From HGM13233 sp964478515 (lineage in GTDB: Bacteria > Bacillota > Clostridia > Oscillospirales > Ruminococcaceae), in NCBI GenBank assembly GCA_964478515.1, contig CAYZIL010000009.1, positions 1 through 64,000 of the forward strand: a stretch of 64,000 bases of DNA, in the 5' to 3' direction. Both the position numbers and the translations under genes were made by a program. The notes beneath the pieces are model-generated. The model worked only from the letters and a program-made list of their open reading frames with translations. It was not told where the DNA came from and did not search any database. The stretch's first letter is position 1. Each line of letters starts with the position of its first letter. This document shows positions 8,627-15,350 of the stretch, piece by piece.

Positions 8627-9997
8627 TTATTGCTGTGCGAGATACTTGTCAATATCCGCCGCCGCCGTGCGTCCGGCTCCCATTGCCAGAATTACTGTCG
8701 CGGCGCCGCTTACTGCGTCGCCGCCCGCCCAGACGCGCGCTTTTGACGTGCGCATGTTTTCGTCAGTAACAATGCCGCCGCGGCGATTGAGCTCAAGCTC
8801 CGGCGTAGTGCGCCCTATGAGCGGGTTGGGCGACGTGCCAAGCGCCATAATTACAGTGTCCACGTCCATGTCGAACTCGGAACCTGCAACCGGCACAGGC
8901 GCACACCGGCCGGAAGCGTCGGGCTCGCCGAGCTCCATGCGCTGACATCTCATCGCGCTAACGCGGCCGTTTTCGTCGCACAATATCTGAGTAGGATTGC
9001 AAAGAGTGCAGAATTCTATTCCCTCTTGCTTTGCGTGCTCCGCCTCTTCCGCGCGCGCAGGCATTTCTTTTTCGCTGCGTCGGTAGACAATGCTTACTTT
9101 CTCCGCGCCGAGTCTGAGCGCCGTTCTGGCCGAGTCCATAGCAACGTTGCCGCCGCCCACTACGGCAACGCGGTTGCCGCGGTTAATTGGCGTGTCATAT
9201 TCGTCGAGATATGCCTTCATCAGGTTGGCGCGGGTGAGGTATTCGTTGGCAGAATAGACGCCGACAGCGCTTTCGCCGGGGATGTCCATAAAGCGCGGCA
9301 AACCCGCTCCCGTACCAATAAAGACAGCGTCAAATCCCTGCTCCAGCAGCTCGTCAACCGTAACTATGCGGCCGACAACGCTGTCGAGTTCTATTTTGAC
9401 GCCCTGCTTTTTCAGGTTGTCTATTTCCGATTGGACTATCTTTTTCGGCAGTCTGAACTCTGGTATGCCGTACATCAGCACGCCGCCGGCAACATGAAAA
9501 GCCTCAAAAACGCTGACGTCGTGTCCGAGCGCGCTCAGTGTTCCCGCGCAGCTCAAGCCCGCCGGGCCGGAACCAATAACGGCAACGCGGCCGCCCTTCT
9601 TCGCTTTGGCGTCCTGTTTCGTCTGTGCGTGGTCGGCGGCATAGCGCTCAAGTCTGCCTATCGCCACCGCCTCGCCGTTTTTGCCGCGCACACAGCGGCT
9701 CTCGCACTGGCTTTCCTGCGGGCACACTCTGCCGCAGACGCCGGGCAGCGAGTTGCTCTGTTTTATTACATCCAGCGCCGCTTGCGCGTCTGCGTGCGCC
9801 AACTCACGAATAAAGTCGGGGATATGTACTCCTACCGGGCAACCCTGCATGCAGGGCTGAGTTTTGCAATCGAGACAGCGCGACGCCTCGTTTAGCGCGT
9901 CGGCCTCGCTGTAACCCAGCGCGACCTCGTCGAAATTATTTTTTCTCTGCTGCGCGGGCTGGTGCGACATAGGCGTCTTTGTTGCCTGCTTGTTCAT
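8627..9997 (-). CDS. nfnB: NADPH-dependent glutamate-synthase-small-subunit-type FAD protein (NfnB)
   Basis: Flavoprotein of 456 aa in the GltA/NfnB family. An N-terminal ferredoxin-like domain with cysteine clusters CLDCKTQPCMQGCP and CGRVCPQESQCESRC binds two [4Fe-4S] clusters. Two Rossmann folds follow (GSGPAGLSCAG for FAD, GGGNVAMDSA for NAD(P)). It lies directly after an NfnA-type gene (TAATG overlap), which indicates the electron-bifurcating transhydrogenase NfnAB coupling NADH and reduced ferredoxin to NADPH formation. The gene is often annotated gltA; with no glutamate synthase large subunit nearby I prefer Nfn. Strong GGAGGT 8 nt before the ATG. Confidence 0.85.
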   Translation of the reverse strand: MNKQATKTPMSHQPAQQRKNNFDEVALGYSEADALNEASRCLDCKTQPCMQGCPVGVHIPDFIRELAHADAQAALDVIKQSNSLPGVCGRVCPQESQCESRCVRGKNGEAVAIGRLERYAADHAQTKQDAKAKKGGRVAVIGSGPAGLSCAGTLSALGHDVSVFEAFHVAGGVLMYGIPEFRLPKKIVQSEIDNLKKQGVKIELDSVVGRIVTVDELLEQGFDAVFIGTGAGLPRFMDIPGESAVGVYSANEYLTRANLMKAYLDEYDTPINRGNRVAVVGGGNVAMDSARTALRLGAEKVSIVYRRSEKEMPARAEEAEHAKQEGIEFCTLCNPTQILCDENGRVSAMRCQRMELGEPDASGRCAPVPVAGSEFDMDVDTVIMALGTSPNPLIGRTTPELELNRRGGIVTDENMRTSKARVWAGGDAVSGAATVILAMGAGRTAAADIDKYLAQQ

Positions 9998-10836
9998 TAT
10001 TCGTTACCTCCGAACAGTTTGCAGGCGTGCTCGCGCGCGGCTGTTTCCTGCTGTTTATATGCAGAATTGCGGCGCATCAGGTCGTCAAAATCGACCTCGC
10101 TCGCGTCGAAATCGGGTCCGTCAACACAGGCAAATTTGGTCTCGCCGCCAACGCGCACACGGCAACCGCCGCACATGCCCGTGCCGTCTATCATAATTGG
10201 GTTAAGACTGACAAGCGTGCGCAGAGAGTATTCGCCGGCAAGCTTTGCCACAGCGCGCATCATCGGTACCGGGCCGATGGCGACGCAAAGGTCATATTTT
10301 TCGCCGGCGTCAATCTGTTCTTTCAGCACATCGGTAACAAAGCCGCGGCGGATATACGAGCCGTCGTCGGTGGTGATAATCAGTTTGTCGCAGCCGGCGC
10401 GCATTTCGTCTTCCAGCATTAGCATGTCGCGGTTGCGAAACCCGGCTATCATGGTGGTCTTTACACCTTTTTCGTGCAGATATTTTGCCGACGGGCAAGC
10501 TATTGCACAGCCGACGCCGCCGCCGATAATTACGGCGCTTTTTATGTCGCCGAATTCCGTCGGGTGGCCGAGCGGCCCGACAAAATCGCAAATCTCGTCG
10601 CCGGCTTTCAGCGCGGCCAGTTTCATAGTCGTCAAGCCCACCGGCTGGTATATTACGGTTACACTGCCGTTTGCAGTGCTGTGGTCGGCTATAGTCAGCG
10701 GTATGCGCTCGCCGTACTTGTCTGTGCGGATAATCACAAACTGCCCGGGCAGCGCCTTAGCAGCCACAGCCGGGGCTTGTACTTTCATGCGCATATTGCT
10801 GCTGTTGAGTTTTTCGTTGCTTATTACTGTGTACAT
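9997..10836 (-). CDS. nfnA: NfnA-type ferredoxin-NADP reductase subunit (sulfide dehydrogenase/PyrK-like)
   Basis: 279-aa FAD/NAD-binding subunit. A ferredoxin-reductase-like FAD domain (residues about 1-95), a nucleotide fold with GGGVG near residue 105, and a C-terminal [2Fe-2S] site MCGGCRV. With NfnB it forms the soluble bifurcating transhydrogenase NfnAB. The same family includes PyrK, but there is no dihydroorotate dehydrogenase nearby. AGGAG lies 5 nt before the ATG. Expected to be cytoplasmic and constitutive in a fermentative anaerobe. It starts 8 bp after the lipoprotein gene and is probably co-transcribed. Confidence 0.86.
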   Translation of the reverse strand: MYTVISNEKLNSSNMRMKVQAPAVAAKALPGQFVIIRTDKYGERIPLTIADHSTANGSVTVIYQPVGLTTMKLAALKAGDEICDFVGPLGHPTEFGDIKSAVIIGGGVGCAIACPSAKYLHEKGVKTTMIAGFRNRDMLMLEDEMRAGCDKLIITTDDGSYIRRGFVTDVLKEQIDAGEKYDLCVAIGPVPMMRAVAKLAGEYSLRTLVSLNPIMIDGTGMCGGCRVRVGGETKFACVDGPDFDASEVDFDDLMRRNSAYKQQETAAREHACKLFGGNE

Positions 10837-10844
10837 TAGCTCTC

Positions 10845-12065
10845 CTATTCGATTACCTGCTGCAGGTTGTCAAGTTCGGCCATTGCGCTCGCGGCAACAT
10901 CCTCTGCCGGGTTGAAAAAAGAACCGTAGCGGAAATATACGACGCCGGCGCAATTATCGTCGTCCATCATCGCGGTGTATTGCCGCGCAATAATGTCTGT
11001 ATTGCTTGTCCACTCGCTGAGCCCCGCGTCGCCGGCATAGCTGTCCTCAGTCCCCGCCTTATAAACGGCCAGGGCGACCAGCATATTGACGCTGTCCTCG
11101 GTAATTATCGCCTGCCACTGTTCGACAGTTGCCGCAAAGGGCTGTGCAGTATTGTCAAAGCCGTAGTACACCTGCGGAATGATGAAGTCAATATAGCCCT
11201 TCTCGCTGCACCAGGTGTTGACGTCGGCATAATCATTATTGATATTGGTGGCAATAACGCCGGAGGGACTGACGCCGAAAAGCTTATTTGCGTCCGCCGA
11301 CTTTATTGCGCTGTATACTGCCGACACCAGCGTGCTGACATTTTCCCGCCGCCACGAGGCGAGGTCCAGCGTGCCGCCGCCGGTAACGTAGGCGTCGTAG
11401 TCGGTCTTGTCAAAAGAGGCCTCGGTCGTCGGGTAAAAATAATCGTCGAAAATTACTCCGGCAATGTCATAATTGTTGACAAGTTCCTCAACTCCGGCCA
11501 CCACCATTTTCTGTACAGTTGCGTTGGCCGGATTAAGGTAGACACTGTCGTTAAAATCTATTACAGAGCGCTCGTCCTGCGAGCGGAGAAAATCGCAGAA
11601 TGTGGAATTATACTCGCCGCTGTTGGCGTTGGCAATCCTGTAAGGGTTGACCCAAGCAAAAACCGTAATGCTGTCCTGCGCGGCCATGGTAATAAACTCC
11701 TGCAGCGGGTCGTACGGAAGCGTTTTGGCATAGTCGCCGGTCACGTAGCGCGACACCGGGTAAACTGTCGAGGTGTACAGCGCGTCGCTGAAAGGTCTTA
11801 CTTGAAAAAACACCGTGTTAATATTGAGTGAGCGAAGGTTGGAAAACACCGTTTCCAGGTTAGCGCGGTAGTTTTCCAGCGTGCGTCCGGTAAGGATATT
11901 TGTCAAGTCGAGATAACTCATGAATATGCCGTTGACCTTTTCGCTGCGGGAAAAGACGTCGGCACTGTTATAATCTTCGGCATTCAGCAGCTCGTCTTCA
12001 CTGCTTTTGGCGCAGGAGCAAAATACTAAGCAGACGGCAATCAGCAATGCTATGAGTTTTTTCAT
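10845..12065 (-). CDS. Lipoprotein with glycoside-hydrolase-like GHL10 (DUF187/YngK-type) domain
   Basis: Secreted lipoprotein of 406 aa: signal helix KKLIALLIAVCLVF followed by a Cys at a plausible lipobox (CSC), then a TIM-barrel GHL10 domain with NINTVFFQVRPFSDALY, FAWVNPYRI, GVIFDDYF and IIPQVYYGF. Family relatives are thought to act on cell-surface or peptidoglycan-related glycans, but activity is unproven. The ATG at 12065 has GGAGGT 5 nt upstream. Divergent from a metallophosphoesterase gene and followed within 8 bp by nfnA, so co-transcription with nfnAB is likely although a functional link is not obvious. Confidence 0.85.
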   Translation of the reverse strand: MKKLIALLIAVCLVFCSCAKSSEDELLNAEDYNSADVFSRSEKVNGIFMSYLDLTNILTGRTLENYRANLETVFSNLRSLNINTVFFQVRPFSDALYTSTVYPVSRYVTGDYAKTLPYDPLQEFITMAAQDSITVFAWVNPYRIANANSGEYNSTFCDFLRSQDERSVIDFNDSVYLNPANATVQKMVVAGVEELVNNYDIAGVIFDDYFYPTTEASFDKTDYDAYVTGGGTLDLASWRRENVSTLVSAVYSAIKSADANKLFGVSPSGVIATNINNDYADVNTWCSEKGYIDFIIPQVYYGFDNTAQPFAATVEQWQAIITEDSVNMLVALAVYKAGTEDSYAGDAGLSEWTSNTDIIARQYTAMMDDDNCAGVVYFRYGSFFNPAEDVAASAMAELDNLQQVIE

Positions 12066-12117
12066 TTGTAACCTCCGGGTCTTTTTGAACAATAGGTTAA
12101 ATCGAAAACATGATACT

Positions 12118-12144
12118 TGTCAGTTCTTTTAATTATAGTATAAT
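12118..12144 (+). promoter_or_regulatory. Probable promoter of the metallophosphoesterase gene
   Basis: -35 TTGTCA (12118-12123) and perfect -10 TATAAT (12139-12144), with a short 15-bp spacer, 25 bp before the start codon. The -10 lies inside a perfect dyad (12130-12146, 8-bp arms around a central G), so a -10-like hexamer also reads on the minus strand toward the divergent lipoprotein gene. Confidence 0.5.
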
Positions 12145-12168
12145 TATTGGGATGAGTTTGGAGAAATT

Positions 12169-13032
12169 ATGAATAAGTTGATAAAAAACTGCCTGACCAT
12201 TCTGATTGTGCTCGTTTTAGGCGCTGTTTTCGTCTATTATCAAAACAATTACTTGGTGGTTGACAGCTATGATATTTCCTGTGCCGGCGCGCCGGACGGC
12301 TGTGTTATTGTCCAGTTAAGCGACCTGCACACCAAGTCTTTCGGAAATGAAAACAGCCGGCTGGTAAACAAAGTTGCCGCTCTTTCTCCCGATATAATAA
12401 TGCTCAGCGGCGATCTTATTGACGCGCACACGTCGCTTGAGGACGCTGCCGAATACATAAACACTCTGGTGCCGCAGTTGTGCGCGCTGTGTCCAGTATA
12501 TTATACCCTGGGCAACCACGAAATAGAAAGCGCCCCCGATTTTATCTGTGAGCTTGTCGAGCGCGCCGGAGCCGTGGTGCTGCGCAACGAACTGACGTCG
12601 GTCGAATTTTCTAACGGCTCGTTCAATTTAATAGGCATGTCAGATTTAAATGATTTTAATGACTGGAACAGCGGTCTTGAAACGGCACGCACGCTGTTTT
12701 CCCAGCGATTGGATGAACTGTGCCGGCAAGCGCAGTGCGAAAACGACTACCCGGTTATCCTTTTGACCCACCGGCCCGAACTTGCCGACGTCTACGACCG
12801 CTCAGGCGCGGCGCTGACCTTTTGCGGTCACGCGCACGGCGGTCAAATACGCCTGCCGTTCATCGGCGGCCTAGCAGCGCCGGGACAGGGGTTGTTCCCC
12901 AAATATACCGACGGCGTCTACCGGCTTGACAACAGTGAAATGGTCGTCAGCCGCGGTCTTGGCAACAGCGTTTTTCCGCTGCGTCTTTTTAACTATCCGC
13001 AAATTGTCGCGGTAACGCTGCACAGCGAATAA
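12169..13032 (+). CDS. Membrane-anchored metallophosphoesterase (YkuE/YaeI type)
   Basis: 287 aa with one N-terminal membrane anchor (residues about 7-25) and a calcineurin-like metallophosphoesterase domain. Metal ligands are visible in SDLHT, GDLID, GNHE, the TH of LLTHRPE and GHAHGGQ. Relatives such as YkuE and E. coli YaeI act at the membrane, for example as UDP-diacylglucosamine or lipid-linked pyrophosphate hydrolases; the substrate here is not known. GGAG lies 7 nt before the ATG. Single plus-strand gene between divergent and convergent minus-strand operons. Confidence 0.88.
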   Translation: MNKLIKNCLTILIVLVLGAVFVYYQNNYLVVDSYDISCAGAPDGCVIVQLSDLHTKSFGNENSRLVNKVAALSPDIIMLSGDLIDAHTSLEDAAEYINTLVPQLCALCPVYYTLGNHEIESAPDFICELVERAGAVVLRNELTSVEFSNGSFNLIGMSDLNDFNDWNSGLETARTLFSQRLDELCRQAQCENDYPVILLTHRPELADVYDRSGAALTFCGHAHGGQIRLPFIGGLAAPGQGLFPKYTDGVYRLDNSEMVVSRGLGNSVFPLRLFNYPQIVAVTLHSE

Positions 13033-13038
13033 ACAGTT

Positions 13039-13866
13039 TCAGGCAAACTTTTTTTCAACCGCCTGCAAAAACTCGGCGACTCCGCCTTCCATACAGCCGG
13101 CAACTACTATGTCGGCTTGTTTTTTCACTTCGTTTGGCGCCTCACTTACGGCGCCGGCAAAAGCCGCACCGTCAAGAAGGTCAATATCGTTGTAGTAATC
13201 GCCCACCGCGCAGGTGTGCGTTTTTTTAATTTGCAGGTACTGCGCCAGCTCGGCGAGCGCGCTCTTTTTGCCTATTTTGTGGGGCAGCAGCTCGCAGTAA
13301 ATGTCGTTTGTGCGGTATATATCAACGCTGCGCCAACGGCGGTCGCTTTTTTGCCGCGACGCGACATAGTCCAATATTTTCGTAATTACTGGAGCCTCAG
13401 CCGCAAAAAGCGCTTTCAGCCACCCCTGCGGCAGCAGCTCAAGCGCGCCGCTGGTAAAGGTCTGGCGCTCAATATTTATGTGGTATTCGGTCTGTTCGTT
13501 CATGCGCACAACGCACAGCTTATCCTCAAACATGACCTCGGCGCCGCATTCGGGAAATTCCCGCATTATCTCAGCAATAAGTTCGCGCACTACACCGTCA
13601 AGATAGTGCACGCGCACGAATTTTTGGGCGGCAAAATCGTATATCGCGGCGCCGTTATATACTATTGCCGGCGCACTGACGGCAATGTTGTTTAAGTAGC
13701 GCGACACAGACTCCGCCGTGCGCCCGCTGGCAAAAGTAAATTTGCCACCCAAAGACGCAAAGCGCTCAACTGCCTCAATATTTTTTTGGGGCACGCCTCT
13801 TTCGGCCGACAAAAAAGTGCCGTCAATGTCGCTGACAACCAGCACTCCGGAAAGATCTGCTTGCAT
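13039..13866 (-). CDS. Cof-type HAD-IIB sugar-phosphatase-like hydrolase
   Basis: HAD-superfamily phosphatase of 275 aa with a type C2B cap. Motif I is SDIDGTF (nucleophile Asp at about residue 13), motif II FASGRT, and motif III-IV K...GDYYND. Cof-like enzymes hydrolyse sugar phosphates, flavin or nucleotide phosphates with broad specificity, so I give no substrate. It starts 3 bp after rluD with GGAG 7 nt before the ATG and is the last gene of the long repair-division run. Convergent with the phosphoesterase gene, leaving only 6 bp between their ends. Confidence 0.87.
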   Translation of the reverse strand: MQADLSGVLVVSDIDGTFLSAERGVPQKNIEAVERFASLGGKFTFASGRTAESVSRYLNNIAVSAPAIVYNGAAIYDFAAQKFVRVHYLDGVVRELIAEIMREFPECGAEVMFEDKLCVVRMNEQTEYHINIERQTFTSGALELLPQGWLKALFAAEAPVITKILDYVASRQKSDRRWRSVDIYRTNDIYCELLPHKIGKKSALAELAQYLQIKKTHTCAVGDYYNDIDLLDGAAFAGAVSEAPNEVKKQADIVVAGCMEGGVAEFLQAVEKKFA

Positions 13867-13869
13867 TCT

Positions 13870-14799
13870 TTACTCCGATATAGTTTTAATAAATTTCGTA
13901 AAGTAGTCGGGTAAGGGTGAAGTAAACTCCAGCCGCTCGCCGCTGCGCGGGTGGACAAAACCGAGCGTGCGCGCGTGCAGACACTGTCCGTGCAGTTGCG
14001 GCTCGCACCCGCGCGGGCCGTACACCTGGTCGCCGGCAAGCGGGTGGCCAATATAGGCCATGTGCACGCGTATTTGGTGGGTGCGTCCGGTCTGCAGTCG
14101 GCAGGTTATATGGGTAAAGCCCCACAAGGGAGCTATAACGTCGTAATTTGTGACGGCCTCTTTTGAATTTTTACCGGTAACACAGAATTTTTTTCGGTCT
14201 TTTTCGCTGCGCCCTATCGGTTCGTCAATAACTCCGCCGCTGCTCAGCAGACCGCGCACCACTGCCTCGTACTGCCGCGTAAAGGTGTGCTCTGCTAATT
14301 GCTGCGCCAGCGAGCGGTGCGCAAAATCGTTTTTGGCAACTATCAGTAATCCGCTGGTATCCTTGTCAATACGGTGGACAATTCCGGGCCGCAGCACGCC
14401 GTTTATACCCGAAAGCGACGAGCCGCAGTGCCAAAGCAGCGCGTTTACCAGTGTACCGTCTGCGTTGCCGGGCGCCGGGTGAACGACCATCCCTTTGGGC
14501 TTGTTTACGACTATAACGTCGTCGTCCTCAAAAACTATCTCAAGCGGAATATTTTGCGCTTCGGCGCGCAGAACTGCGGCCGGCGGCAGAGTTACTGAAA
14601 CATTCTCGCCTGCTGCAAGACGTCTGTTTTTCGCGACGACCTTTCCGTTTACAAGAACCAGCCCCTGCTCTGTCAGCTGTTGAATATATGTGCGCGACAG
14701 CTCGCGCTTCGACTCCTTTGCCATTGCCGCACTTACAAATCTGTCAACGCGCTCGTCGGCGTCGGCGTCGCTCACATTGAATAAATATTCGGCGCTCAT
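13870..14799 (-). CDS. rluD: RluD-type 23S rRNA pseudouridine synthase
   Basis: RluA-family pseudouridine synthase (309 aa) with an N-terminal S4 RNA-binding domain (residues about 15-75) and catalytic motif HRIDKDTSGLLIVAK, the Asp being the nucleophile. The segment LQTGRTHQIRVHMAYIGHPLAGD is typical. In B. subtilis the ylyB homologue also sits directly after lspA. It likely modifies helix 69 of 23S rRNA, but the target is inferred. Start overlaps the lspA stop by 4 bp (ATGA). Confidence 0.9.
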   Translation of the reverse strand: MSAEYLFNVSDADADERVDRFVSAAMAKESKRELSRTYIQQLTEQGLVLVNGKVVAKNRRLAAGENVSVTLPPAAVLRAEAQNIPLEIVFEDDDVIVVNKPKGMVVHPAPGNADGTLVNALLWHCGSSLSGINGVLRPGIVHRIDKDTSGLLIVAKNDFAHRSLAQQLAEHTFTRQYEAVVRGLLSSGGVIDEPIGRSEKDRKKFCVTGKNSKEAVTNYDVIAPLWGFTHITCRLQTGRTHQIRVHMAYIGHPLAGDQVYGPRGCEPQLHGQCLHARTLGFVHPRSGERLEFTSPLPDYFTKFIKTISE

Positions 14800-15263
14800 G
14801 CCGACTGCTCGCCGGCAGGTTTCTTTTTGTCGAAGAACAAAATACCGACGATAACCGCCGCGGCGCCGACATTTATCATCATGTCCGCAAAATTGAACAC
14901 GGCGAAATTCACAAACAGCAATTCAATGTAATCTACGACATAGCCAATATAGACCCGGTCGTAAAGGTTGCCGAAACCGCCGGCAACTATAAGAATCAGT
15001 CCCGCCCTTACCAGCCAGTGCTCCGGTTTGCGAAACAGTAAAATATACAGCAATACGCACATTACGGCCACTGTAAATATCGCCAAGAGCGCCGTCTTTT
15101 GGGCAAATATGCCGAAAGCGGCGCCGGTATTCTCTACATAGCGCAGACCGAGAAAACCGCCAATCAATGTCAGCGGGCCGTCGGCCAACAGTGCGGTCAT
15201 CGCCACTTTCAGCGCCCGGTCTGCCGCCGTCAGCAGCAAAACGACCAGTAGTGTCTTTATCAC
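14796..15263 (-). CDS. lspA: Lipoprotein signal peptidase (signal peptidase II)
   Basis: Four-helix aspartic protease of 155 aa that cleaves prolipoprotein signal peptides. Both catalytic regions are visible: NLYDRVYIGYVVDY and FNFADMMI. I choose the GTG at 15263 because GGAGG lies 5-6 nt upstream and the protein then starts at the first membrane helix; a 21-residue longer reading would run into the ileS terminator. Placed between ileS and rluD, the classical Firmicutes order. It is needed for lipoproteins such as the GHL10 protein in this window. Confidence 0.93.
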   Translation of the reverse strand: MIKTLLVVLLLTAADRALKVAMTALLADGPLTLIGGFLGLRYVENTGAAFGIFAQKTALLAIFTVAVMCVLLYILLFRKPEHWLVRAGLILIVAGGFGNLYDRVYIGYVVDYIELLFVNFAVFNFADMMINVGAAAVIVGILFFDKKKPAGEQSA

Positions 15264-15284
15264 GCCGCCCTCCAAAACAAATAA

Positions 15285-15327
15285 ATAAAAAAATTGATTT
15301 GCGGCGTATGCAGGCATACGCCGCAAA
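15285..15327 (-). terminator. Terminator after ileS
   Basis: Perfect inverted repeat of about 13-14 bp (15297-15310 with 15315-15327) followed on the minus strand by TCAATTTTTTT. It lies in the 87 bp between ileS and lspA, so lspA-rluD-HAD may be partly uncoupled from upstream transcription. Confidence 0.8.
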
Positions 15328-15350
15328 TATACATTTTGCTGATTTTAAGC

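Noticed and set aside
9026..9895. 289-codon plus-strand open frame opposite nfnB
   Set aside because: Composition is that of an antisense shadow of a GC-rich gene; nfnB is a complete conserved protein on the other strand.
15300..15326. Longer lspA reading starting at 15326
   Set aside because: It would include the ileS terminator hairpin; the GTG at 15263 has a far better ribosome site.
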